This document shows, piece after piece, positions 20,171 through 28,294 of a stretch of 64,000 bases of DNA. Source of the DNA: Muricoccus pecuniae (GTDB lineage Bacteria > Pseudomonadota > Alphaproteobacteria > Acetobacterales > Acetobacteraceae); NCBI RefSeq assembly GCF_014199205.1, contig NZ_JACIJD010000008.1, positions 124,001 to 188,000 on the forward strand, given 5' to 3'. A program made the position numbers and the translations under genes. Position 1 is the stretch's first letter. Every line of letters starts with the position of its first letter. A model generated the notes under the pieces. That model was not told the origin of the DNA, did not search any database, and saw only the letters and a program-made list of their open reading frames with translations.

Positions 20171-21927
20171 TGGCGCCCCCGCCCCTCCCGACGCGCAGCA
20201 ACCTGCCCCAGCGCCTCGGGGACTTCGCGAACCTCGCGGAAGCGCTGGAATACGCCGCGGGCGGCGAGACCGGCCTCTCCTTCCACGACGGCCGGGGCGC
20301 GGTGACCTGCGCCCTGCCCTACCGCCAGCTCCGGGAGGAGGCGCTCGACCTCGCCGGCCGGCTGCTCCATGCCGGGCTGCGGCGGGGGGAGCGGGTGGCG
20401 ATCGTCGCCGAGACGCATCCCGAGGTGGTCGCCGCTTTCCTCGCCTGCCAGCATGCGGGCCTGGTCCCCGCGCTCCTGCCCGTGCCGGCGGCCTTCGGCG
20501 GGCGGGAGGGCTATATCGACCATATCCGCCGCCTGGCCGTGGCGGCGCGGGCCTCGGCGCTCTTCGTGCCGGAGTCCCTCAAGCCCTGGCTGGCCCCCGT
20601 CGCCCAGGAGATGGGGCTGAAGGCCTTCGGGCGCCCCTCCTCCCTGCCCCCGGCGCCGGAGGGACTGCCCGCGCCGCAGCCGCTGGGGCAGGAGGACATC
20701 GCCTATCTCCAGTTCTCCTCGGGCAGCACGCGCTTCCCCGTGGGTGTCGCCGTTACCGGCCGCGCGCTGATGGAGAACCTCCGCGCCATCCTGCGCCACG
20801 GGCTGCGCGTCACGCCGGATGACCGGGCGGTGTCCTGGCTGCCGCTCTATCACGACATGGGCCTCGTCGGCTTCCTCCTGGCACCGATGGCGGGGCAGGT
20901 GGCGCTCGACCTCCTCTCGCCCCAGGAATTCGCGCGCCGCCCGCAGCTCTGGCTCCGCCTGCTCTCGGCCAACCGGGGCACGCTCTCCTACAGCCCGAGC
21001 TTCGGCTACGAGCTCTGCGTCCGGCGCGGCCGACCCGACCCGGCCAAGGGCCCGCCTCTCGACCTCTCCTCCTGGCGCGCGGCGGGGATCGGGGGGGACA
21101 TGATCCGCCCGCATGTCCTCGCCCGCTTCGCGGAGACCTTCCTGCCGGACGGCTTCAGGCCCGGGGCCTTCGTGCCGAGCTACGGCATGGCGGAGGCGAC
21201 GCTGGCCATCAGCTTCGCGCCTCCCGGCGCCGGGGTGGCGGTGGACACGGTCGATCTCGACCGGCTGGAGAGCGAGGGCTTTGCCGCTCCGCCCGCGGCC
21301 GGGGGCGGGCGCGTCCGCGGCTTCGCCCTCTGCGGCCCACCGCTTCCCGGCACTGAGGTGGAGATCCGGGACCCCGACGGCGCCGCCCTGCCGGAGCGGC
21401 GCGTCGGCCGCATCCTCGTCCGCGGCCCCGGGCTGATGAGCGGCTATGACGGCCGCCCGGAGGAGAGCGCCGCCGCCCTCTCGCCCGACGGATGGCTCGA
21501 GACGGGCGATCTCGGCTACCGGCTCGGCGGGCAGATCGTGATCACCGGGCGCGCGAAGGACCTCATCATCGTCAACGGCCGGAATCTCTGGCCGCAGGAC
21601 CTCGAATGGTCGGTGGAGCAGGCCGTCTCCGGCCTCCGCAGCGGCGATGCCGCCGCCTTCGCCGTGGAGGAGGAAGGGACGGAGCGCGTCGTGGTGCTGA
21701 TCGAGGCCCGCGGCGCGCCGGACGAGGCCGGGCGGGAAAGGCTCGCGGCCGAGGCGGCGGGCACGCTCCGCGCGCGGCACGGGGTGGAGGCGCTGATCGT
21801 GCTCGTGCCGCCGGGGAGCCTGCCGCACACCTCCTCGGGCAAGCTCAGCCGGGCGCTGGCCCGCAGCCGCTACCTCAAGGGGGCCTTCGCCCGGCCCGCC
21901 GCCGAGCTCGCCGCCCTCACGCGATGA
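20170..21927 (+). CDS. fatty-acyl-AMP ligase / acyl-ACP synthetase (AasR-like)
   Basis: Adenylate-forming enzyme of 585 residues. The ATP loop is FSSGSTRFPVGVAVTG; WLPLYHDMGLVGFLLAP and FVPSYGMAEATLAISF are typical of fatty-acyl-AMP ligases that load acyl carrier proteins; ETGDLGY and the C-terminal TSSGKLSRA with catalytic lysine are intact. It is coupled to the following CerR-like gene by ATGA. In Caulobacter an acyl-ACP synthetase (AasR) is one of the five genes needed for ceramide synthesis, so the likely role is to load fatty acid onto the ACP at 28040. The exact acceptor is inferred. Confidence 0.8.
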   Translation: MAPPPLPTRSNLPQRLGDFANLAEALEYAAGGETGLSFHDGRGAVTCALPYRQLREEALDLAGRLLHAGLRRGERVAIVAETHPEVVAAFLACQHAGLVPALLPVPAAFGGREGYIDHIRRLAVAARASALFVPESLKPWLAPVAQEMGLKAFGRPSSLPPAPEGLPAPQPLGQEDIAYLQFSSGSTRFPVGVAVTGRALMENLRAILRHGLRVTPDDRAVSWLPLYHDMGLVGFLLAPMAGQVALDLLSPQEFARRPQLWLRLLSANRGTLSYSPSFGYELCVRRGRPDPAKGPPLDLSSWRAAGIGGDMIRPHVLARFAETFLPDGFRPGAFVPSYGMAEATLAISFAPPGAGVAVDTVDLDRLESEGFAAPPAAGGGRVRGFALCGPPLPGTEVEIRDPDGAALPERRVGRILVRGPGLMSGYDGRPEESAAALSPDGWLETGDLGYRLGGQIVITGRAKDLIIVNGRNLWPQDLEWSVEQAVSGLRSGDAAAFAVEEEGTERVVVLIEARGAPDEAGRERLAAEAAGTLRARHGVEALIVLVPPGSLPHTSSGKLSRALARSRYLKGAFARPAAELAALTR

Positions 21928-22907
21928 AGGGGGCCGCCATGGCGGGGGCGCCGCTCGTCGCCGTCACCGGAGGCACCGGCTTCCTCGGCCGCCACGCCGT
22001 CGCGGCGCTCACCCGCCAGGGGTGGCGGGTGCGGATGCTCCTGCGGGATGGGGGCGGCACGGCGGAGGGCCTGCCCGCGGCCGAGACAGTCCGCGGCGAC
22101 CTCGGGGATGCGGAGGCGCTGCGGCGGCTGGTGGCCGGCGTGGATGCCGTGGTCCATCTCGCCGGGCTGACCAAGGCGCGCCGCGAGGCGGACTTCCTCG
22201 CGGTCAACCGGGACGGGAGCGCGCGGCTGGCCGCCGCCGTCGCCGCCGCGGCCCCGGGCGCGCGCCTCGTCCTCGTCTCCTCCCTCGCCGCCCGGGAGCC
22301 GGGCATTTCCCCCTATGCCGCCAGCAAGCGGGCGGGAGAAGAAGCGGCGGTGGCGGCGCTGGGCGGGGCGGGTTCCCCGGTGGTGCTGCGGCCCGGGGTC
22401 ATCTACGGCCCGGGCGACCGGGAGGGGCTGGTCCTGTGCCGCCTCGCCCTCTCCCCGCTCGTTCCCGTGCCCCGCGCGCCGGAGCCGCGGATCGGCCTCG
22501 TCCATGCCGAGGACGTGTCGGGCGCCATCGCTGCCCTCCTCCGCGGCGGGCCGGAGGGCGCTGCCTTCGAGGTCACCGACGCCAGGGCAGAGGGCTATGG
22601 CTGGCGCGAGATCATCGAGGGGGTGGCGGGGGCGCTCGGGCGCCGGCCGCGCTTCCTGCCCGTGCCGGACGCCGCCATGCTCGCGGCCGGCGCCGCGGCC
22701 GATGCCCTGTCCCGCCTCTCCGGCCGGCCCGCCCTGTTCGGGCGCGGCAAGGCGCGGGAGATCCTGCACCGGGACTGGGGCTCATCCCGGGAACGGCAGC
22801 TCCCTCCCGGCCTCTGGTCGCCGGGGGTCTCGCTGGAGGCCGGGTTGCGCGACACGCGCCGCTGGTGGGCAGATCTCGGCCTGCCAGGAGCCGCCGCCCA
22901 TGGCTAG
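21924..22907 (+). CDS. NAD(P)-dependent epimerase/reductase, CerR-like
   Basis: Extended short-chain dehydrogenase of 327 residues. The nucleotide motif VTGGTGFLGRHA is at the N-terminus, the active-site YAASKRAGEE matches YxxxK with the upstream SSL, and LRPGVIYGPGDR follows. Caulobacter CerR, proposed to reduce the 3-oxo group of the ceramide precursor, belongs to this family, and the position beside an acyl-ACP synthetase supports that role; other epimerase functions cannot be excluded. ATG 21924 overlaps the previous stop (ATGA); ATG 21939, with AAGGGGG upstream, is an alternative start. Confidence 0.75.
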   Translation: MKGAAMAGAPLVAVTGGTGFLGRHAVAALTRQGWRVRMLLRDGGGTAEGLPAAETVRGDLGDAEALRRLVAGVDAVVHLAGLTKARREADFLAVNRDGSARLAAAVAAAAPGARLVLVSSLAAREPGISPYAASKRAGEEAAVAALGGAGSPVVLRPGVIYGPGDREGLVLCRLALSPLVPVPRAPEPRIGLVHAEDVSGAIAALLRGGPEGAAFEVTDARAEGYGWREIIEGVAGALGRRPRFLPVPDAAMLAAGAAADALSRLSGRPALFGRGKAREILHRDWGSSRERQLPPGLWSPGVSLEAGLRDTRRWWADLGLPGAAAHG

Positions 22908-22918
22908 GGCCGCCGCCG

Positions 22919-23377
22919 TCAGGGCCGGATGGGCTCCTGCCGCACCGCCTCGTAGCGGCGGAGGCAGCTGCTGTTGGCGCCGCCCTCCCGCGACACGGCC
23001 GGGACGGCGGCATCCGCCGCGACCAGGCTGTCGCCCTCGATGCGCCCCGTGGCGAAGCGGGTGGCGAGGTCGGAGACCAGGGCCAGCTCGCCGCCCGGCG
23101 AGACCGTGCCCGTGAGCAGCGCCTCCTTCACGGCGGAGCGGTGGTGGCGCGAGCCGCGCAGCTCCACCGACCCGTTCTCCACGCGGAACCAGACCTCCCG
23201 CGCCGCCTCCCGGCAGGACGCGGCGGGCCCGACCGGGATGCGGCGGCCGCGATACCATCCATCGAAGCGCGAGGCCGCGCCGGAGGGGGCCGGCACGGCT
23301 CCCCCATCGGCGCATCCCGCCAGTCCAGCCCCGAGCAACAGGGCGAGCGCCGCCGCGCGAGCCCCCCGTAACGTCAC
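22919..23377 (-). CDS. small predicted lipoprotein
   Basis: 152 residues with a lipoprotein signal: ALALLLGAGLAGC places the lipobox cysteine at about residue 22. The mature part contains GWYRGRRIP and a short beta-rich region (WFRVENGSVELRG) but no recognised domain. The best start is GTG 23377, without a good ribosome-binding site. This leaves only 12 bases to the divergent gene at 23390, so promoters of one or both must lie inside the other gene. Function unknown. Confidence 0.6.
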   Translation of the reverse strand: MTLRGARAAALALLLGAGLAGCADGGAVPAPSGAASRFDGWYRGRRIPVGPAASCREAAREVWFRVENGSVELRGSRHHRSAVKEALLTGTVSPGGELALVSDLATRFATGRIEGDSLVAADAAVPAVSREGGANSSCLRRYEAVRQEPIRP

Positions 23378-23389
23378 AGGACGAGAGCG

Positions 23390-24328
23390 ATGAGCCAGGC
23401 CCCCGCCGCCACGGACCGCCCCGTGGTGTTCATCCACACCAATGCCAAGCAGCGCCTGGGCGCGCTCGTCTCGGCCCATTCCTTCCGGCGCAACGCGCGC
23501 GACGCCGACTCCTTCGAGGTCCGGCTGCTGGAAGCCGAAAAATGCCCGCCCCTGCTCGCGGCCGAGGGGCGGAGCTTCCAGCGCGCCGGGCACGGCCGGG
23601 TCTGGCACATGGACGACCTGCAATCCTTCACCCCGCTGCGCTTCGCCGTGCCCGATGCCATGGGGCATCGCGGCCTCGGCCTGGTCGTGGACCCCGACGT
23701 CTTCGCCGTGGGCGATGTCGGCGAGTTGTTCTCCCGGGACCGGCATGGCAAGGCGATCCTTTGCCGCGCCCGCCCCGGGCATAACGGCGCGCCGGACTAC
23801 CTGGCCAGCAGCGTGATGCTACTGGACTGCGCCCTGCTGCCCCACTGGCGCTTCGAGGAAACGCTGGAGGAGCTGTTCAGCGGCCGGCTGGACTACGTGG
23901 AACTGATCGAGCTCCGGCGCGAGAGGCGCGAGACGATCGGCCTGCTGGAGCCCGTCTGGAACGACTTCGACCGGCTCACCCCGGAGACGCGGCTGCTCCA
24001 CACTACCAAGCGCCGCACCCAGCCCTGGAAGACCGGCCTTCCTGTGGACTTCACCCTGCGCGAGCGCGGCTTCGGCCCGATCCCGGCCGTGCTCGTCCGC
24101 CCCGTGCTGCGCTTCTGGACCGCCCATGCCCGCTACCGCCCGCATCCCGACCCAGGGCAGGAGGCGTATTTCTTCGCGCTCCTGGCGGAGTGCCTGGACA
24201 CTGGCGCCGTGACGCGCGCGGAGGTGGAGCACGGGATCAGGGAGCGGCACATCCGCCCCGACGCGCTGGAGATGGCGGAGCGCTGCCGCGGCCGCTTCCC
24301 GCCGCCCCGCCAGCCAGTAGCCGCCTGA
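23390..24328 (+). CDS. GT8-like glycosyltransferase (putative)
   Basis: 312 residues. The central segment GLVVDPDVFAVGDVGELF resembles the metal-binding DxD strand of family 8 glycosyltransferases (aspartates near residue 105), and HTTKRRTQPWKT resembles their late substrate loop. There is no signal peptide, so it is cytosolic. It is flanked by ceramide and glycan genes and could glycosylate a lipid. The last 92 bases overlap the converging ELM1-like gene. Confidence 0.55.
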   Translation: MSQAPAATDRPVVFIHTNAKQRLGALVSAHSFRRNARDADSFEVRLLEAEKCPPLLAAEGRSFQRAGHGRVWHMDDLQSFTPLRFAVPDAMGHRGLGLVVDPDVFAVGDVGELFSRDRHGKAILCRARPGHNGAPDYLASSVMLLDCALLPHWRFEETLEELFSGRLDYVELIELRRERRETIGLLEPVWNDFDRLTPETRLLHTTKRRTQPWKTGLPVDFTLRERGFGPIPAVLVRPVLRFWTAHARYRPHPDPGQEAYFFALLAECLDTGAVTRAEVEHGIRERHIRPDALEMAERCRGRFPPPRQPVAA

Positions 24329-25418
24329 CGCGCGCGGCCGCCTCCCCGGCGATGTCCGGCGGGATGCCCCGCCTCGGCGCCTCCACCGTGCCCGCGAGCC
24401 CGTGATGGTCGATCTCCCGCCAGAAGAACCAGAGGTCGCGCGGCCATCCGGCCAGGCCGCGCCGGACGAGCGCGCCCCAGGCCCGGCCCGCGAGGCGCGC
24501 GGGGAGAGAGGCGCCGTCCTCCCCCGCATCGGCCCGGCGCAGGGTGCGCATCACCCGCAGCAGCGCCGCCCCTACCCCCCCGGCCCGGACGGGCACGAGG
24601 CCGACGGGCTTCCCCGTCGCGACGGCCTCCGAGATCATCGCCGCGCTGTCCGCCGTCACGGCGATCTCCGCCGAGAGGGCGAGCAGGCCGGGATAGGGGT
24701 TCCCTTCCCCGCTCCCAGTGAGGAGGGCGGCAGGCCCCTCCGCCCCGGCGAGGATCGCCCGCACCCGCCGTTCCACTGCCTCGGGCGTCCGGCGGCTGGC
24801 CACTGCCAGCACGCTGCCGCCCCCCGCCGCCGCGCGGGCGAGCAGCACGCGGCAGGCCGCCTCCGCATCCTCGGGGCGCAGCCGCCAGGGCGGGGAATTG
24901 CCGCCGAGGAGAAGGGCGAGGCGCGGCTCCGGGAAGGGCCGGAGGCGTTCCCGCCAGAGTTCCCCCGCCTCGGCCAGCCGCGCCGGCCCCATCGCGGAGA
25001 GGGAGACGGGCGCCTCGATCACCTCCGGGCCGGGCGGCACGCCGTACTGGGGCGTGGTCACCACGAGGTCGAGCAGCGCGGGGTGGCAGCGCGGGCGGCC
25101 GATCCCCACGATGCGCGTCCGGCCGCCGGAGCGCGCCCGGATCCAGCGCGCGGCCGGCACGGCCCGCCTCCCGACGGTGATGACGACATCCGGCCAGGGC
25201 GGGACGAGACGGGCGCGGGAGGCGGCATCGAGGCTTGCCAGCCCGCTCCAGCCGAAGCGGTTGGGCAGCAGGCGGAGGGGATTTTGGCGGAGCGGGATCG
25301 GCTCGACCCGGCCGCCCAGCGCCGCGGCCAGGGCGAGCACCTGGTTGTTGTCGCCGGTGCGCGGTCCGAGCAGCGCCCAGACGCGCAGCGGCCCGCCGGG
25401 GCTGGTCCCTGTGTCCAA
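24237..25418 (-). CDS. ELM1/DUF1022-like protein
   Basis: About 393 residues of the family often labelled mitochondrial fission protein ELM1, a GT-B-like group of unknown activity in bacteria. Visible features: LLGPRTGDNNQVLALAAALG near the N-terminus, NRFGWSGLASLD, LLLGGNSPPWRL and VTADSAAMISEAVATGKPV, the last resembling a nucleotide-sugar-binding C-domain. No ATG is available; TTG 25418, with GGAGAGG upstream, is the best start. The last 30 residues are poorly conserved in character and overlap the GT8-like gene on the other strand. Confidence 0.7.
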   Translation of the reverse strand: MDTGTSPGGPLRVWALLGPRTGDNNQVLALAAALGGRVEPIPLRQNPLRLLPNRFGWSGLASLDAASRARLVPPWPDVVITVGRRAVPAARWIRARSGGRTRIVGIGRPRCHPALLDLVVTTPQYGVPPGPEVIEAPVSLSAMGPARLAEAGELWRERLRPFPEPRLALLLGGNSPPWRLRPEDAEAACRVLLARAAAGGGSVLAVASRRTPEAVERRVRAILAGAEGPAALLTGSGEGNPYPGLLALSAEIAVTADSAAMISEAVATGKPVGLVPVRAGGVGAALLRVMRTLRRADAGEDGASLPARLAGRAWGALVRRGLAGWPRDLWFFWREIDHHGLAGTVEAPRRGIPPDIAGEAAARVRRLLAGGAAGSGRGSAPPSPARRGGCAAP

Positions 25419-25489
25419 GCGGCTGCGGCCTCTCCGGGGCGGGAAAGGATGCGGGGGCGCCCCGCGCCGGGCAAGGGGGGCCGGGCCGG

Positions 25490-26626
25490 ATGCGGATAAG
25501 CTACGTCGCGGGCACCGCCCTGCCCTCCCGCGTCGCGAGCGCGGTGAACGTGATGGGCATGTGCCGCGCCCTGGCCGCCGCGGGGCACGAGGTGACGCTC
25601 TACGCCCGGGGCCGCCGGGGGGACGAGGCGGCCGTCTTCGCCGCCTTCGGGATGGAGCCGCTCTTCGACCTCGTGCTGCTCGCCCCGCCCCGCCTGCCCC
25701 TGGGGAAGAACCTTCTCTACCCCGCCCTCGTCGCGCGGGAGATGCGCGCGCGGCCGGTGCCGGAGCTGATCTACGGCCGCCACGCCTATGCCATGGGCCT
25801 CGTGGGGCCCCTCGTCGCGGCGCCGGTCGCCTATGAGGTGCATGCCCTCCCGCTCCGGCGGGCCCGGCGGCTGGCGGAGTCCTGGCTCCTGCGCCAGCCG
25901 CGCTTCGCCCTGCTCGTCGCCATTTCCAACGCCCTGGCAGAGGACTACGCGGCCGCGATGCCGGCCCTCGGCGGGCGGCCCGTGCTGGTGGCGCATGACG
26001 GGGCGGACCCCGCGCCCGATCCCCTGCCAGCGCTGCCGCCCGGCCCCTGGCCCGGCCGCCCCGGTGCCCCGCAGCTCGGCTATGTCGGCCATCTCTATCC
26101 CGGCAAGGGGATGGAGACCGTAGCGGCCCTTGCCGAAGCCCTGCCGGAATGCGAGTTGCACGCGATCGGCGGGACGGAGCGCGACCTGGCCTCCTGGCGC
26201 GCGCGCCTCGCCGGGCGGGCGAACCTGCACCTGCACGGGCACGTGCCGCACGCCCTCGTGCCCGGCCTGCTCGCGCGCTTCGACCTGCTCCTCGCCCCGC
26301 CCGCGCCGCGCGTCCTCTCCTCGGCGGGGCGCGAGATCGGGCGCTGGATGTCCCCGCTGAAGGTGTTCGAGTACATGGCCGCCGGAAAGCCGATCCTCGC
26401 CTCCGACATCCCTGCCCTGCGGGAGATCCTGCGGGACGGCGAGACGGCGCTGCTCCTCCCGCCCGGTGACACCGCTGCCTGGGCGGCGGCGGCGCGGGGC
26501 CTGCTCGCCGACCGGGAGCGGGCCGCCGCCCTCGGCGCCGCGGCAAGGGCGGAGCTGCTGGGCACCTTCACCTGGGACGCCCGCGCCGCGCGGATCCTCC
26601 GCCGGATCGCGGAACTCCGGGGATGA
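25490..26626 (+). CDS. GT4-family glycosyltransferase
   Basis: GT-B fold glycosyltransferase of 378 residues. The N-domain begins MRISYVAGTALPSRVASAVN; the C-domain shows LGYVGHLYPGKGMET and the donor-binding MSPLKVFEYMAAGKPILASD with the EX7E-like SPLKVFEYMA...REIL pattern. ATG 25490 has AAGGGGGG upstream. Its stop overlaps the flippase start (ATGA), so sugar transfer and export are probably linked. Donor and acceptor unknown. Confidence 0.85.
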   Translation: MRISYVAGTALPSRVASAVNVMGMCRALAAAGHEVTLYARGRRGDEAAVFAAFGMEPLFDLVLLAPPRLPLGKNLLYPALVAREMRARPVPELIYGRHAYAMGLVGPLVAAPVAYEVHALPLRRARRLAESWLLRQPRFALLVAISNALAEDYAAAMPALGGRPVLVAHDGADPAPDPLPALPPGPWPGRPGAPQLGYVGHLYPGKGMETVAALAEALPECELHAIGGTERDLASWRARLAGRANLHLHGHVPHALVPGLLARFDLLLAPPAPRVLSSAGREIGRWMSPLKVFEYMAAGKPILASDIPALREILRDGETALLLPPGDTAAWAAAARGLLADRERAAALGAAARAELLGTFTWDARAARILRRIAELRG

Positions 26627-28050
26627 CGGAGGAACCGGGGCAGGCCGTCGCCGACAGCCTTTTCCGCCGCATCCTGCGGAACGCCGGCCTCGTGCTCGGC
26701 GGGAAGCTGGTCACGGCGCTGCTGAACCTCGCGGCCTTCGGCATCGGCATGCACAGCCTGGGCGCGGAGCGGATGGGGGTGCTCGTCCTCGTCCACGGCT
26801 TCGCGCAGACGGCCTCCTCCCTCGTAAAGTTCCAGTCCTGGCAGGCCGTGCTGCGCTACGGCGCCGGCAGCCTCGGCGAGGAGCGGCGCGCGGAGTTCCA
26901 CGCCCTGCTCCGCTTCACCGCGGGGCTGGACATCGGCTCCGGGGTTCTCGGCGCCATCCTCTGCGCCGGGGCCGCCCTCCTCCTCGGCCCCTCCTTCGGC
27001 TGGCCGCCGGAGGTGCTGCCGCTCGCCGCGCTCTACGCGACCAGCACGCTCTTCCTCGTCACCGCGACGCCGACGGGGCTGCTCCGCCTGCTCGACCGCT
27101 TCGACCTGCTGGCGCGGCGGGACGCGGCGGGGGCGGCGATCCGGCTGGGCGGCGCGGCGCTGGCGGCCGGGCTCGGCGCCGGGTTGCCGGGCTTCCTCGG
27201 CGCTTGGTACGCGGGCACGGCGCTCGGCGGCGTCGTGCTGGTCGCGACCGCCTGGCGGGAGGTCGCCCGGCGCGGCCTGCTGCGCCCCGACCCCGCGGGG
27301 CGGCGGGTGCGGGCGGCGCGGGTGCATCCGGGGATCTGGGGCTTCACCTGGTCCACCAATCTCATGACCACCCTCTCCCTCGGCTCCAGCCATGTCGCGA
27401 CCCTCTGCGTCGGCTGGACCATCGGGCCCGTGGGGGCGGCGCTCTTCTCCCTCGCCCGGCAGATCGGGGAGGCCGCGCTGAAGCCCAGCCGCTTCCTCAC
27501 CCCCGCCCTCTATCCCGAGCTCGCCCGCCTCCTGGCGGAGGGGAACCATGACGCGCTCCGCCGGCTGCTCCGCCGGGGGCTCCGCCTCTCGGCCGCCCTC
27601 GCGCTCGGGCTGCTCCTTCTTCTCGCGGCGATCGGCGGGCCCTTGCTGCGGCTGGTGGGCGGGCCGGAAGGGGGAGAGGCCTACCGCCTCATGCTCCTGC
27701 TGGCGGCGGCCACCTCGATCGGCTTTGCCGGCTTCGCGCTGGAGCCTTTGCTCGTCTCCGCCGGGCGCCACGGGCTCGCGCTGCGGCTTCGGGCGCTCTC
27801 CACGGCCGCCTATGTCCCCCTCGCCCTGATTGGCCTCCGGCTGGTCGGGCTGGAGGGCGCGGGCATCGCCGCCCTGCTCTCGGCGCTGCTCCTCCTGGCC
27901 GGGCAGGCGGTGCCGGCCCTGCGCTGGGTGGCCTCTCCCGCTTCGGGCGCGCGCGATCAAAACTTGCGTTACAGTTCAGGGAAGCATTTAACCGGGGATG
28001 CCCGGGGGGGTATGGGCGTCGGCAACAGGGGAACCGGAGATGCTGGATGA
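26623..28050 (+). CDS. Wzx-like polysaccharide/lipid flippase
   Basis: 475-residue inner-membrane protein with about 12 to 14 hydrophobic helices, of the MATE/MOP oligosaccharide-flippase type. Its start overlaps the glycosyltransferase stop. The tail after RWVASPASGAR (about the last 30 residues, polar and glycine-rich) looks like translation through a regulatory stretch, because that DNA holds an AT-rich promoter-like element and the ribosome-binding site of the next gene, which it overlaps by 11 bases. The real end or frame may differ. Confidence 0.8.
   Translation: MTEEPGQAVADSLFRRILRNAGLVLGGKLVTALLNLAAFGIGMHSLGAERMGVLVLVHGFAQTASSLVKFQSWQAVLRYGAGSLGEERRAEFHALLRFTAGLDIGSGVLGAILCAGAALLLGPSFGWPPEVLPLAALYATSTLFLVTATPTGLLRLLDRFDLLARRDAAGAAIRLGGAALAAGLGAGLPGFLGAWYAGTALGGVVLVATAWREVARRGLLRPDPAGRRVRAARVHPGIWGFTWSTNLMTTLSLGSSHVATLCVGWTIGPVGAALFSLARQIGEAALKPSRFLTPALYPELARLLAEGNHDALRRLLRRGLRLSAALALGLLLLLAAIGGPLLRLVGGPEGGEAYRLMLLLAAATSIGFAGFALEPLLVSAGRHGLALRLRALSTAAYVPLALIGLRLVGLEGAGIAALLSALLLLAGQAVPALRWVASPASGARDQNLRYSSGKHLTGDARGGMGVGNRGTGDAG
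27964..27992 (+). promoter_or_regulatory. putative promoter for acp-spt
   Basis: TTGCGT (27964-27969), a 17-base spacer, then TTTAAC (27987-27992), about 48 bases before the ACP start. The element stands out as AT-rich inside very GC-rich DNA and sits in the odd C-terminal tail of the flippase frame. It would let acp-spt be expressed separately from the upstream glycan genes. Confidence 0.42.
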
Positions 28051-28291
28051 GCAGGCCGCGCTGCGGGAGATTACCGCAGCGCTTGAGGAATCGGGGAAAC
28101 TGACCGGCCCCGTGACCATGGAGACCAGCATTCTTCACGACCTGAACCTCGACTCCGTCGGCGCGATCGACTTCGTCATGCTGCTGGAGACGCGCCTGGA
28201 CACCGTCATTCCGATGGACCGGATGGCCGAGATCGAGACGATCGGCGACCTCGTCCGCGTGCTGACCAGCCAAGCTTCCGCGGCGAACTAG
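28040..28291 (+). CDS. acyl carrier protein, probably for sphingolipid synthesis (AcpR-like)
   Basis: 83 residues. Serine of LNLDSVGAIDFVMLLE (about residue 34) is the phosphopantetheine site, and helix 2 is acidic as in other ACPs. ATG 28040 has AGGGGA eight bases upstream; it follows the putative promoter and lies 3 bases before the serine palmitoyltransferase gene. Caulobacter has a dedicated AcpR beside spt, so this one probably carries the acyl group for the sphingoid base or for N-acylation. Confidence 0.88.
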   Translation: MLDEQAALREITAALEESGKLTGPVTMETSILHDLNLDSVGAIDFVMLLETRLDTVIPMDRMAEIETIGDLVRVLTSQASAAN

Positions 28292-28294
28292 ATC

